A stretch of DNA of 64,000 bases, from contig JAFBJZ010000510.1 of NCBI GenBank assembly GCA_016785225.1, positions 248,001-312,000 of the forward strand, written 5' to 3'. The notes under the pieces were generated by a model. That model worked only from the letters and a program-made list of their open reading frames with translations, was not told where the DNA came from and did not search any database. The position numbers were made by a program, and so were the translations under genes. The first letter of the stretch is position 1. Each line of letters begins with the position of its first letter. Shown piece after piece: positions 1 to 14,500 of this stretch. This stretch comes from Psettodes erumei (Eukaryota > Chordata > Actinopteri > Pleuronectiformes > Psettodidae).

Positions 1-3000
1 CTTTTAGGGGCCACTTTTACATTCACATGACAACTGGTGAGGAAGACCATGTGCTTGTAAATGGTCTTAATGCCTGGAATGTCTCTGAACAGTTAAATAG
101 CCTTTTTATCGAATGCCGCTACACAAATAAATTTGTCTCCTTTATTATGCGATCTCTACTATTAAATCTCAATGACATTTTTGACATTAGCCACAGAGTT
201 TTAGAGGAGTGGAGACAAAGATAATGTAATTTGCCAAAATAATCCCACCTCAAGGATGGAACTTAATTGGCATTGGCATCTTTGTCTTTTCTGATAGATG
301 TGATCCCTTCACCACTGTTCAACATTCATGCAAAAGGGAAACTTTTTGCTTCTAAATGTGAAACACCCGACACTTAAAATCTACTACATGTAGCAGATCT
401 CTGATATCAATATCAGTCAAGCTGGAAATAACTCAATACATCTTTACATCTATTGTCTGCCATCCTCCACCTTCAACCAGTTACCAGCAAGAAAAGAAAA
501 AAGATCACACCCAACACAAAAATGCCCCACAACAATTAAGTCTAACAGTCGCTAACAGTTGTTTTGGGCAACTGTGGATTCATCACGTTACTGTAACTTT
601 GCTTCCAACTGTTTTCTTAATCAGTCGTTCGGGAAGAGCAGATACAGCTTTTTTCCCCCCGCAAACGGTGACGTCTGATGGAACAAAACATCATTTGTGG
701 TTTGTCTTATGCAAGGCATACCGGACGGGTGGAGCTGCAGGACACAGAGACTTCTGAGCAGGAAAGTACACTAACGTAAGCCGCACATATTATCACAGAG
801 TGCCACTAGCTCCTGTGTGTGGCAGTTCAAACCCCACACGTCATTCACCTGAGCTAAACCACAAGCACACATTAACCTACGAGCAAATATTTGCAGCTAA
901 ACTTAAATATTTGTTGGGAGAGATAAACACACACCTAGGTTGGTATTATGCCCTCGGACCAGGTCGCCAGAGGTAACAACACATCCAATCCGCCCGGCAG
1001 ACTGCTGAGACCCACTGGGACCCACCAAAGGCTGCGTTATAACGAGGCACATGTGGAATTAGATTGATACACACATCTCAAACGTAAGACGACACATGGA
1101 AGATGATAATGCATAGGTAACATTAAAAAAAGCAGATGCATGCAAACACACTTTTCAAAATCTGGTGAGAAATCGATTCAGAGCTCTTATTTTCTAAAAA
1201 AAAAAAAAAAAAAAGAAAAAGAAGAAAAATGGGTATTAATACTTCACTTCTAACCCTGCTGTGACTTAGCACACAGCCAGCTGTCAGTGTGTGCGTGTGT
1301 TTATTGGAAGTCTGTGACCGCACAGGCCACAGTCAGCGAGGATAACTCCAGGAAAAAAAGCCTTTCTACATCTACGAAATCAGTGTTGAGGCTGTTGGAG
1401 TTTGGGATCCAGGGGAAACACAAAGTGTTGGGCCACGGCAGCAGCTCTGTGAGTCATCAGGATTCATCCAACTGGAACTGTGAATGTCCGTGCCAAAATT
1501 GGATGCTAATCCAGGGAAGATATTCAAAAATATAAAAAATATAACTTTGTGTAACACTTTTGTGTTACAATGAAAAAATGAACACACAAACAAAAGTATT
1601 TACTAACAAGCTGTTTTAAAGAAAAAACATTCACCTCTGTGTCCCTGTGTGGAGAGTGGAACAGTGAGGAGGGAGGCGCCCCAAGATCTCATTGAACAAG
1701 CGGGCGTATACTGTACAGGAGTAAAGTTAGGATCAGTGAACATATCTCAGGATGAGTGAAAAATCTGATGCGTGCTTGAAGAAAAGTCAAAAGGATCACC
1801 AAAAGCGGTGAGGGTTCTATCCTCTGAGGATCACGAACGCCTGTGCCAAATTTCATGGGAGTGCACCTCATAGTGTTTGAGATATTTCAGTCTGGGCCAA
1901 AGTGGTGGACCAGACCAACGCTGCCGCAGCCAGATCCAGACGAAACAGAGAAGCGGAGGGAAGCCTTAAAATCTCTCATCACTTCATCCTCATCATCATC
2001 ATCATGACTGGCTGAGTAGTTACACGAGTAAGTCCTCCATAAAAACCATGGAAGTCTTTTCCCCTCGCCAGCTTTGCAGAACATAAAGCCAAGGTGGGCC
2101 GAGTGAAACTGGGCAAACTCTTACTGGAACATCTTTTCCATTTGCACACTGGTGCACCAGTCCAAGACATGACAGCATCCCAGTAAAACACACACACACG
2201 CTCAAAACGAGAGTTACAATAATTCAGAGCGTAATGAATTATTCAGCGTTTCTCTCAGCCTCATGGACACTGCTTTTTCAAAGTCACAGGGGACCCTGCG
2301 TACGATCGCGTCGGAGCTCTCCATATGCTCGACTGATGCGTCTATCAGGCGAACATATTCCGCCGGTTAAGGCCGAGTTCTAAGGCTCGATCCCGTCTCC
2401 CTGCCCAGACGTGGCAGTCATCGGGATCTGTCCTGATGTAGAGAGAGCAGTTGGCAGACTTCGCCGTGACAGCCTTCAGTGTGTGTGACTAACCGCGTTG
2501 CTGGGCAGTCGGGCTGTTGTGATTCTGTTACTCCAGCTGGCTCGGCTCAGTGTAGGAAGTCCATTAGCGGGACAAATAACAGTGTGGGTATTCTCCGGAG
2601 CCCCAGCCCCGGGGATAATGGGCCTATCTGGGAAAACACTTCCAGATGAGATGGGGATGCCGGCTCGTCCATGAATAGATAAGAAGTGGAGCCACTCTCT
2701 TCTGTCCATGGGAACAGGAAGAGGAAGTGCTCTTCCATCTAAAATGTCCTTTTTACATTTTACTTTTAATCAAAACATTATCATTTCATATCTTCTATCA
2801 ATGATGGAACAAGTACTCAGATCTCTTAAGTAACAGTGGTAAAAGCACATTGAATTCAAAGTTCTACTTATGTAAAAGCAAAGAAGTGCTGGCATCAAAA
2901 ATATGCCTTGCATCAGACGTTTAGTTCAAAATTAGAATATTCTTGTCAAGTTTATGACAATAGTGTAAAAATAATTACTTAATATTTCATCAGTTTAAAT

Positions 3001-5214
3001 GATTGTAGATAATAAATCATGACTGACTTTGAAATACATTTTTTATTTATTTATAGTAATATCAAATAACTGGACATATTATCTGATCATTTTGACTCGT
3101 TAGTTTTAATTTTTAATCCTCACAATTTCGACGTCTTTCAACTTTGATTTTTAATCATTCATTTATTCCCCTCCCTACACTGTAACCAACCATCCATCCA
3201 TCCACACACACGTACACATCAATTTTCAACTTAAAGATGAACAGTACTTGCGCCTCCTAAACAACTAAATAAGACGTCAGTGAAAACCAGCAGCAGTGTG
3301 AACACAGGTGCCAGACAGCGTGGTGTCACACAGACACAAAGACGAGCGGAAATGCTTGTTTATTACTGATTAAAGCCAGACGCACAGATGGTACCTGCTG
3401 AGCCGTGGCTCAGAATCAAAGAACTTCGGTGACAGATTTGTCACGAACACTCTCGGTATTTAGACAGCATACACACAGCGGCGCAAATGTTCCCACTCAA
3501 AAAAACAAAAGAAAACTCTGAAACAGTCTTAGCAGAGAGTGTGTGCAAACCTTTAAGAGCTGGGGGTGTTTAAAGGAGCAGGGGACGCAGAAAACGCTAC
3601 AACTTGCGGGAATTTTAACTTCAAACTGTCGCAAAAAAAATTCTCCAACAATTCAGACACAGACTTAGTGGTTAAAACACACATATTTGATTCAGTTAAC
3701 ATCAACTGTCCAGAGTGCCACTGAGAAATCACACTCTGGAAATAAAAAAAAACAAAACAAAAAAACATTACATTCATTCTTTGGATTTCATTTTTCGATC
3801 ATCTGAGGAGTCCTGCTTCTTGAACTCATTTTCATAATAACAATATTGCCATTAAAATGCACGGAACGGCCGCACCTCTCAAGTCATTCATATTACTTCC
3901 AGTTCTGATCGTGCAGATATGTGATGTGATAATAAATAAACCAGACATCCATCCGCTTTTAAAGTGCTGTACTTCTGTGATATATCTTAAAGTGAGACTT
4001 TGTGACGCAATCTTCATCCTGCAAATAAAATGTTGGATCCATAAACAATAAAGTCCACTCTTTATCTGCAAAGTAGCTTATTGTCACTAATGTTAGATAA
4101 TATAAACTAACATTAGATAGATGTTTCTGCATAACTGTTATTGACTTCATGACTAATGTCTAATTGTGCTATTATAACGCTGTTTAAGCTGTGTCACAGT
4201 AATGTAATGCCGCTACTAATTATTATTTTAATTACTGATAAATCTGTGGTTAATTTTCATCGTAAGATTCATCGTTTATGAAAGTCGTTCAGAAACACTT
4301 ATGGTTAATTTTATTTTTTTAATTTTTATTTTTTTAATGTTTGTTTTGTGGAAGCAATAGTCCAATACCTGAATATTTTCCAATTCACTGTAGCATAATG
4401 ACAGAAAAGGAGCAAATCCTCACATATAAGAGGCTTTAACCTCCGTAAAAATAACTGCAGATTGATTTTTTTGAATCATTTGACTAAATGGTTAATTAGC
4501 TAATCACTGCAGCTCTACACTGACCCAAGAAAATCTTGTGAAATTAAGAGAAATCCACTGATTGTGCTGTAATTGCGGCCTGTGGCACTGTGCAAAAGTT
4601 ACACAGTCTCACTTTAAAAATTTCTCGTACTTCATTAGCTGTGGTGCAACTCCAGGACCTGCAGGAAAATTAACTTACAAAGAGATTAAAAAAAATGCTT
4701 CAAAAGCGTGGACGTTGTCTGGGAGTAATCATTCACAAAATGGTAAAGACAGTAAATGTAAAAAGAAGACAGCTGTAAATAAAGTTAGTTGAAGAAGTCA
4801 CATGTTTAAATAAAACACAAACGCAGTAAGACCAATGCGGCTTTGCTTAGTACCTGCACATGCTAACCAAAAATCATGATAAGTACAATCTTGAGTCACA
4901 GAAGGCATTGAACAGTGCTCCTGCAGAGTCTCTATGGCATATCAAGCAGTGTGTGAGGCCGACACAGTGTTGCAGGAGGTGAGAGACAGCAAAAGGCAGG
5001 GGGGTAAACAAAAAGACAGCCACTGACCAAGGCTTGTAATCACCTCCTGGTGAGAAGGGAGCGCTAACCTCTGCTGCTGCACCTCCTCTTCCTCCAGGCA
5101 TCTGTCAATAGCGCCCTTTTTCTTCCCAGGTGACGTGTAGGGCAACGAATCCCTTCTAGCATTACAGTGACACATGCTTTTCAAATGTCAAGAGTCTACC
5201 TCCCTCCCCGTTTC
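1..5214. other. Intergenic region downstream of vps39, no supported gene
   Basis: No frame here gives a recognisable protein or a chain of spliced exons. It holds low-complexity tracts: a poly-A run near 1197-1214, an (ATC)n stretch near 1988-2003, a CCAT/CA stretch near 3190-3212, and AT-rich DNA from about 2760 to 4560. One GC-balanced patch, 2217-2488 on the minus strand, has two overlapping open frames of about 50 codons; I could not name them and describe them only as a finding. A neighbouring gene's UTR could reach into this region but nothing shows it. Confidence 0.6.
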
Positions 5215-5524
5215 TTTATTTCTCTCCTCCCGCTGAGCGACCCAGGACATTCCTCCTGTTACTTCATGCACAGAGAGTCAGAAAGCTGCAGCCTTTGCTT
5301 TCAGGGGGAGCTCGGGCTCTGCTCGACAACAGCGCCCGAGGTTAACTCGGGTTAAAAAAAAACGTCTGCACTCGCGGTCCTGCAAGGTGCTTCGGATAAA
5401 AGCGTCCAGAGTGCTTCCAGTCTGATGTATTTCTAGTTCACGGATGTCCAAGCACTGAAGTCCACAAGGCGGAAAAAAGGGGGGTGGTTATTTATCAGAC
5501 AACCGTCTCAGTGAGGAGAAGCCA
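5215..5524 (-). other. vps39: Probable vps39 3' UTR with poly(A) signal
   Basis: This stretch lies directly downstream of the vps39 stop codon (5525-5527, minus strand). The first good AATAAA on the minus strand is the complement of TTTATT at 5215-5220, which would give a UTR of roughly 310-330 bases. It includes a remnant at about 5382-5412 resembling the 3' tail of fish SINEs. The UTR end is inferred from the hexamer alone. Confidence 0.5.
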
Positions 5525-8500
5525 TTACTGCTCAGTGGGACACACATTGCGGTCCTTGCAGCAGAAGTAATGAACCACCACACCGTTGGGATACCTGGCA
5601 AATGCGCTGAGAGAGCAAACAAGTGTTTAATTAAAATCCAGAAGGGTAAACAGGCGTAAACATGAACAGGGTAAGACATTAACAGCAGCATATAGCGTAA
5701 AACTGTGTTTGAGCTAATGAAAGTGAAACTGCAGACATTAAAAAAAATCCAGTAAAATAAAATGGGACAAAACAAGGACGGAGCCGTGATCCCAACATTA
5801 AAAGAAAAGATTGTTCAAGAAGTTTCTTTCCAACAATTTTCAGGATATGTAGAGAAATGAGAGTGTAAGACATTCAACAGGAAGATGAGATGCTAATGTG
5901 CATTAATGCTAATTAGATTAAGATAAAAAACAAGTATAAGATACAAAGTCATAGGACAACATTTCACAGATGTGTTACCTGTTTCCTATTTTCTTCTTGC
6001 AAACTCTGCAGGTCTTTTCCTCCGTGATGACACATTTAACCTGCTGATGGAAGATGCGCTCCTCCTGCACCTGAAAACAGACCACGTGCTTAGTCGGCAG
6101 CTTCAACATTAATTTCACCAGACATTGGTAATAACTCAAGAAATCCGCACAATTAAATAAATCAAAACATTTTGGTGGATAAATAAAATGGATTGAAATG
6201 GCATTTTCACTTCACCGGCCGCTTCAGTAGATGATGGCAGCTGAAATTTTCATCCGATTTACATGAATTGCCAAGAAAACAAATGGTGCAGGACCCACCC
6301 TGAGGAACTCGGCCTGCAGCAGGCTCTTGAGCACCTGGTTGCAGCGTTTCCTCTGAGCCTTCTCCTCCAGGACGCTCTCCAGGAAAACCCGGATCTCAAG
6401 GATCTGGGTGTTTGCTGGGAGCAGATTGATGGCCTGGAAACCAAACAGTCAGCTTGTTAAACACTGTAACCCAGTTATTATTAGTTTGCTACTTTAAGTG
6501 CGTCACGTTTTTTTCTGGCAATTAGCCCACCCTGCTCCCAATAGTTACAGTTACACCTTTTGTAAAAGAAGACTAATGACAACTGCTGTCTCAAGAGAAA
6601 AGGTTTTTGTCCTTAGCACAGAAGCAACTGGGCAGCGGCCACGAGCTGCGAGAAGCAGTTTTCTAGATGTAAGGCTACAGATTTGTCCGTCTGGCGAATG
6701 TGAATGTAAATGTTTTCCTCTCTCAGCAGCTCCTCTGCTGAAGTGTCCTTGAGCAGGAGCGTGGCCCCTGTCCGTCGCATGGGGTGCTTAGCAGTCAGCA
6801 GGAGTAGACTGAGCCGACATTCTTGACCTTGGAAACAGTAACAGCTGGCGAAACAGTCCACATTAATAGCCGTTACGGCTCTGAATTTTCTGGCACTTTC
6901 AACAACTTCCTGCATCGTCGTCTTCGTCAACTTTCACGCTAACTTGAACAGGTCCTTAAGGCTGTGCTACACACAAATCAACGAGTTGTTGCGATACATC
7001 GTCTCGGGGCCAAACTCAAAGGCGGGGTAAAAAACCTCTGCACCTTTGCATTGCTGGCCAATCACTGTCAGCGTGAACGTCACATTGTCGGTTTTGAAAA
7101 GTGAAAGACATTGTCGGAAGCAGCCACCCTAACTGCATCTTCAGAAATATACAATAGTGTGTGTGTGGCAGGTCCAGATGCTGTTTGAGCATCTGACATG
7201 CACACAGTTTGAAACACACCTGCACCCTTAAAGTGCTCAGAAAAATTGGAAATGCGACCATCTATGACATATTTGCTGGTTAATTGTAACTATGCAAAAT
7301 TGTAAACACTGAAAAAAGGGCTGAAAAAAAACCCCTGATGAATGTCCAGACAAACCGCTGAGACATTTTCTAGAGTCTAGACTCTTCTCCTTACTGAGTC
7401 CGGGAGCGAGGCCGGGGGAAATGAAAGCTAGGGTGCCATTAAAGTCAATGAGGCAGCACGGCAACAGAAGGACAAGATGGAGAGGTCCGGTCTGTGGGAC
7501 CTGACCCCAGGCGTGCTCATAAACCCGCAGCCTTCCTCTCGAGAGCCTCTTAACTTTGATGCGGCCGCGGTCGGACGCAGATCAGCGGTGCGGTTCACAC
7601 ACGTCATATCGTCACGTCGCCGTCTGTTACGGTGCATTTCACAACCGCAAAATAAACTTTTGTATTAAGACATCGCCGGTGACAAACGCTGCACCCTTTC
7701 TCCTTTGTGATAAGATATGTGGGGAAAAGATTTTGCAGCTGGATGGCACTGACATACACAGAACCAAACAGCGTTATGAAGCATTCCTCTGGGGATATCA
7801 TTTTTTTTTTACTAGACAGCATTCGGTGGATTGTGGCACGAAGGTTTGAGAAGGAAAATGGGTCATGAGCTAGTTTTGAACAAAACTGCTTTTATTCACT
7901 TAACTCTCTGCTATTTTGGTTCTGGGTGCAGGTATTCGGATCAGATAGATGAAAGGAATTTCTCGAGACATAATCACATTACAACACAGACGCGTCTCGA
8001 GGGAGATCAGCACCCCCGGAGGAAATGGGTTTTTTTTTTGGTTCGCCGGATCTTCTCACCTCACAAAGGCTGCGGCTTGATTACACCCAACAGCGCGAAC
8101 CCTTCTGATCTGCCTCTCAAAACAAACTCAAATGGAATCTTTAAAACGAGTTCTGTTCAGCTGCTTTCAATTCCCACTGAATGCCAAACGGCTAATTTTC
8201 GCGCGAGCGCTCGTCATTGCTAATCGTGTTATTTTTTATCTAATTTTCATCCAGCCTAAACAAACAGCTTCACTCTCACTGTCACGTCTTGTTTGAACTG
8301 GGAATAATTGCTAAATCTGAGTAATTGCAAAACAGTCAACTAATAACACCTGACTGAGTTTTCTGCTCGGGAAAGTGCAAGAAATTTGTGTCAGAAAACT
8401 TTTCACACATAAAATAATGAGGAGAGCGCATTTCTGTGACTGACAACTTACTTGATATTGACACAGCCTGATCTGGTCTGATGCAGTAAACATATGTAAT

Positions 8501-11500
8501 ACTCCAGGGAGATAAAAACTGCATTACTGAGTATCACCAGGCCGGGGTTTGTTCTCGTGTCTCCCCTGGTATGTTTACCTTGGTGGTGTTGAGCTTGCTG
8601 TGGTGCAGCTCCAGGACCTGCAGGGCCGCCTGGAGGTTCGCCTGAGGCCCCGACAGCTCCATCTTGATGGGCCCCAGGCAGTGGACCTCAGGCGGTGACA
8701 GGTACATTCTCAGCAGAGACAAATAAACCTGCCGAGCAGGAACGCAACTGTTAATGCTAATCTCACTCCAAGTTTGACCCGAATCAGAGTCAGCAAGTAA
8801 AACGGAGTTTAACGGAGTGCAGCACGAAGGAGAGAGGAGCGCAAAAAAAAAAGAGAAGATCAGGAATAAGAGAATAAATGACACAGGAAATTAAATCAAA
8901 ATGCCATTAAAATAGAAATCTGAAAAGAGCAGAAAATAAGTTGGAAGAGCCCGAGATGACTAATGCACGAGCAAGCTTATAAAATCTAGCCTTTAATGAG
9001 GAGTTTAATATTAAAAGTAGACTTTAAATACAGGCAGCTCAAATTCAAAGCAGAGATCTTATTTCTTTGTGACTTTGTGATTCATTGATTTTCACCACCA
9101 ACGCTTATTCATTCATTTTCAGTCCTTCAGTAATGCTTTTGTTAAGCAACGCTTTAATGACAGGCGATGTCAGCTGTCACTTTTGGTCAGGTAGAGAAGA
9201 AAGCTGGAGTGGATGGATGTGCACGTGCTGTAAATAATCCATCATATTTGCGTAGCTCTTTGTACAAACACAAAGCCACTTAACAGACGGCAGCAGAGCG
9301 TACCAAATTAATTAAAAAAGGGGTCATAAAGGAAAGCAAACACTTTGGAATTACGGTGAAAGGACTCGACAAACAACACAATCAAGTAGACATGGCGAAG
9401 AATGTAAAATGAACAAAACAATTCAAAACAAAATTAGACTAAAAGCCACTTACGTCTTTATTTCCTTCAACTGCACTGTTGTAGTGCCGGTGACAGTATC
9501 TGCGGAGCAAACAGAAAAAAAACCCGAGTTAAAGTAAAACCTGATGGTCCTGCTGCTTTCATGACGTCGACTAATGCTCACGGCACTGGAAAGAGGTAAT
9601 CAGGACGGCTCAGTCAGGTCACATGGCCCTTAAAGATCATTTAGCATAGCAGAACAAGCTCGGGATTAAAAGGGGTTTCAGTGCAAAAAAAACAAAACAA
9701 CTTTCAACTGTTTTCTTCTCCCTATCGCACTGTTTTATTCTCTTTACAGTCCAAAATGAACTGCTGATTGTCAGGACTCCTCACACTGAGCCGGTAACGT
9801 TTGTCTGTCGGTTGGCGACAATTTGCCACCCAGCTCTGCAGCGGTGTGCGCGGGGTTTGTGCAGCACAAGTACTCACTCCTCAGCCATGCGGGTGTCTTT
9901 CAGGATGTGCACGTAGATGAAGAGCGCCTGCTCGTGTTTACCCATGCGACCCAGAAGCAAAGCTCGCTCCTCCAGCAGGCCTTGGAAATGGAAAACAAGG
10001 TCAAGAGGTGCAGGATAAACCATTCAGTTTCAAAACATATATAGCCTCATTAAAACTTTCCACAGAAGGGCACATGAGATAATGGGTAATATAAGAGACG
10101 CGCTGGTTTTCTTAGGAACATAAATCCGGATAATAAAGTCTGTGGTTTATTATAAATTTCCATGTTTATAATATTTATCAAAAACGTCTACTCTGCTTCC
10201 ATACCCACAGAGTAAATGGTACAGACCTTATGACATTCTCAGTCAGTTTCCTTAAAACAAAACCGACACCCTTGTTCGTATTTGTTCAGCAAACAGAGCA
10301 CGATTCACCGTTTGTACACGGTCCACACCGTTTGTCATCGACGTCATCGACTTTCTCACCATCGAAGGGGAAGTCACTGATGAGCCTGGCTGGTTCGTAG
10401 CTCGTGGAAATGTCCAGGAAAGACAGCAGCTTGTTCCTGAACTCTCCCAGTTTGCCCTTCTCCTTTCCCGCGGCAACAGCTGGAACTCCTGCAACAGCAC
10501 AGATGTGATATATTTTAGCATCTGGAGCTCAAACAGTTGACTGATTAGTCCAGGAACAGAAACTTAGGACAAAAATCCACTGGTTCCACCTTGTCAAAGC
10601 TTTTCATTCCTCTCTGACTTATTTAGCTGCATTCACGCTCCAACGGCAACAAGTTTGTGAAATGAAATTAAAACTTAAAAGCAAGGAGCGGACACTTGAA
10701 TTTCTTCTGTCCTGTTTTGTCTGTGTTGTGCATGAAGAAAAATGCCTGCGAGCAAATGAATGAAGAATGTGTTCTGGTAAGAAACGCAGCGTAAAAGCAC
10801 AACTTTTCGTCGCAGTTCAAAGTGTATTTGTTATGACAACTGTAATTAACGTATGGGAAACACAGTTGCTGATGAAGCAGGTTTAAATATTTAAAATGCC
10901 TGGATGCACATAGTCTTAAATTATTGTTGAGAACAACAATAATCCCAGAGAAACACCCGTAATATCACGGGCCGTGCACTGCAATAGGCTTCATAACACG
11001 ACGGGAAGCAATAACCTGCTGCAAGGACAAATTTATCTGTTACTACTTGCTGTTATTAGTTTATTTTGCAGACAGAGTGCACATTAATGAGTGCTGGCCG
11101 AGAGGTCCGTTTCAATGCGCAGCCTGTGGTTGCCTGGACAGGAAGAGATGGATAGACTTCATAATAAATCCTGACACTGGCTTTATTTGCAAAAGCAATC
11201 AGGGACAAGTCTCTGGATGAGGAGGCAAATCGGACCCATATGCAGTGATGTAATCACATGAAAATCCTACGGTAAACAAGGAAAGTAGATTATTCCTTTG
11301 GCGTTATGTTAATTTTTAAAAAAAGGCCAAAGACGATTTTATGAAAAAGATATTAAAGCTCCAGGGTCATGTTTGCTTTGCAGCTTTGTTTCAGGTAGAC
11401 ACTGAATGTTAAGTATCTGTGTGAGGGTGAAAATGAAGAAAAAAAAGATAAGCTCCTAATTTCCTGTTGAAAAATATTACTTTTATATTTTTTGTAGTTT

Positions 11501-14500
11501 TTCAAGTGGCAAAATTTTTTGTTTTAAAACTTTGAAGGGTTGTATAAGTGCCCTCAGATACCGTGACCTTAAATTAACTTTCAAGTTTCCTCTTGCTTGT
11601 ACCTTCTGGCAGTGAGCTGAGGTACTCTTTCATGAGGACTTGAACCCTCTCCAGGTAGAGCTGGATCAGCACATTGTGAAACTCCGGCCCCTTCTCATCC
11701 CACACGTAGATGATGTGCTCCAAATATGGGATGGCGAGCTCTGTGAAACCCTCCCGCAGGAAGTTCAGCACCTTGTCACAGGGCAAAGTCTCCACCTCGG
11801 TCAGGTCCTCAGTGAAGATCTGGACGGGAGGAGAGAATTTAAAGAGAGCATAAAATAAATCCAGTTTCTGAAGACAGGTCTATTACCATTTTTATTAATT
11901 AAGAGAATTGGCTTGTATTTAAAAACAAAAGCCATAAATATGAAAAAAACATGAAGCAATTTTTGACAAATGAATATTATAGATACACAGTATATAATAT
12001 TTCTATGGCCCACCTTCAGGCCGTCCTCAGGACAGATCTTCAGCACCCAGGGAGAAAACTCAAAGATAATGCCCAGATTCTCCACCCCTGTGTCGTAGGG
12101 TTACAGCAAATAAGAGCGTTTCACTTGATCATGTGACCTCACGGGAAACACAGAGAAGGAAGACGACACCGATTAACGCCACATTCCACCCTTCATTCAT
12201 TTCGATGACTGTGCTTGGGAGAATTAGCCAACTGTGATAAAACAATACCCTGTTGTGCTACGGTGATGTTCACAATGTGTTACTGCACACTACAGTGCAG
12301 TGTAAAACCAACTTCACCAGAAATCTACTGGATGAATGCAAGTGATTTAACCTACAACGGATCACTGTCACTGTGGTCATCAAGTCATGATGTCATACAG
12401 CACCTTCAACCGCCGAGTACCCGGCCTGCACGCGATTTATGCAATATTCACGAACCGCTCACAGAGTTCTACGGAATATACTGACACACACAGTCAGCAG
12501 CAGCAGACCATGACGCGCGACAGATGGGACAGACTATACATTTCACCCAACGGCCACAGGCGGTCGGGGCAAAGGTTCTCTCAAGACGCTTTCACAACAC
12601 ATTTCCCACGCTTGGCGGAGACGACGACTTTGAAGCTGGACTCTTACCCAGTCTTTGGAGGTACTCCACTGTTCGCTCGTGGCCCTTCAGCGGAGAGTTG
12701 GCCTTGGTGGACTGGTCCAGCAGCACCTGCAGAGCTGTGACAGGGCGGATGGGGCGAGGGACAGGTGACAGGGGAGCGAGAGCATCAAACGACAGATTAG
12801 TCCGAGCGACGGAAAGTCCACTCCGCTGCGCGCTGCATTACATAACTCCCCCCGTCGACAGAGATTGGATGAAGAACAGGCACGGTATTAATTGGCGGCC
12901 CGGGAACAGCTGCTTTGGATTGGCAGAGGGAGAGAGAGAGAGAGCGGTCGACTACGGCGAGCATGACATCATGAGCACCAAGTGCGGCGGGCCGATTGAA
13001 ACCAGCCGCGCTCGCGCCGGGAACGGCCCAGAATCTACCGCAGAACACCGCCAGGAACCAAACGAAGTCGAGAAGGCTCCGAACGAGATGGATGACGAGT
13101 CGACCACATGCAGGGGGAACCTCCGCTGAGCCGGCCCGGCCCGCCCCGCGACCAGAACCTAGCTTAGTTACAAGAACATAACTGGTGCCTCGCGAGTTGA
13201 AACATAATGGAACCATCCAGCTCCCAGCGGCTCTCTTAGTTGGACGAGGACGTAATGAGGAGACCGCCGGCAAAGGCCGACGTAGGTCTGGCATCAAGCA
13301 TTTAAATCCTGAAACTCCCAACTTCAACAACCCGTTTGAAAGAGAAATTGGGAACAGATGTTTCATTGTGTTATAATGCGCTTTGTTCAGTTGTCAAGCC
13401 GAGGTCTGAAACAGATAAACCGTCCTCCTCAATGAACCACACAAATAAACTGCACTCTGATATCGCTCATTATCCACTGATTGACTTCTCGGTTGTCTGC
13501 CGCGCGACGCTTCATTTCCCACACTGAAGAAACAATCAACGTCTCAGAGGAGATGTCGCTGGAAAGTGATAATCGCGAGTGTGTATCCCCTTTGAAGAGT
13601 TCACAGAAATGCTAACTGCGAAAGGAGCACGAGCTTCTCTTTTAACCTTAATTTAAGATTTTGAAAATAGGTAAAAATTGATTTCCTTCACGAGGAGTGA
13701 GAAAAATGACCTTGTGTGTCCTTTCCTTTGTATTCAACTTCACATCCAGCAGATGTGACCTCCCACAGATGAACCAGCCGAAAGCGTTTCCCAAGCAATT
13801 ATTCATATGAGCAATACCCCCCCCCAAATTTTGAAAACGGCATGTTTTCTTGCAGACAGATTACAGTCAGCGCAGTGATTAATAATATGGCTCAGATTTT
13901 CAAAGACGGCACTTCATTGAGGCGATTCCAGTTCCGCTGCGCTGGTGTTGCGCACGCCGGCTCGCTGGGACGCTTCGCGGAACCGGGCCATCATCAACAG
14001 AGCTTGTTTCACAAGTCAAAACGCCTGCTGTGAATAAGGTCTAAAAACAGTTTGGCTCCGTGTTGAGTTACGGTCAGTGCAGATTTCTTTAAAGGAATCA
14101 ATAATCAGCATTTGGCTGGTTTTTGTGATGGAGTTACTTAAACCACAGATTTAACATCTTCTGTTTAACGCTCGCTTCTTGCCTTTTTTATTGTTGTGTT
14201 TTTAATGTATGTTGTGCCTCGTTCTTGCTTATGTAACACTGGCTGTTACTCATCCATGCAAAATAAGAGAAGCGCAGTCGAAATTGCACTTGAACTCGAT
14301 AGAGAGGGAGAGGGATATCTGGCAGCGTTCCACGAAAGCCAACAACAGCTGAAGGAGGTGTATAAATCCCCACCGTTTCAAATTCATTATTACGCCCCGG
14401 ATCACACAGAATCGAGTGGAATCCAGATTGCTGCTGCAACGGAGCACAGCTCAGAACAAATACACAAATTAGGACCTGGCATTAATGGCGTGTTTTCGAG

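Noticed and set aside
800..840. Possible tRNA B box (GTTCAAACC)
   Set aside because: No matching A box or cloverleaf upstream could be drawn.
6613..6930. 105-codon minus-strand frame in vps39 intron 22
   Set aside because: No family resemblance, no splice logic with neighbouring exons, and human VPS39 has no residues at this position.
12524..13129. 201-codon plus-strand open frame
   Set aside because: It overlaps vps39 exon 15 on the other strand and then a CpG-rich block. The product has no recognisable motif, and its openness follows from base composition.
12797..13366. 189-codon minus-strand open frame
   Set aside because: Low-complexity Pro/Arg/Ser-rich product in the same CpG-rich block. 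It lies wholly in intron 14 of vps39 and matches no known vps39 segment.
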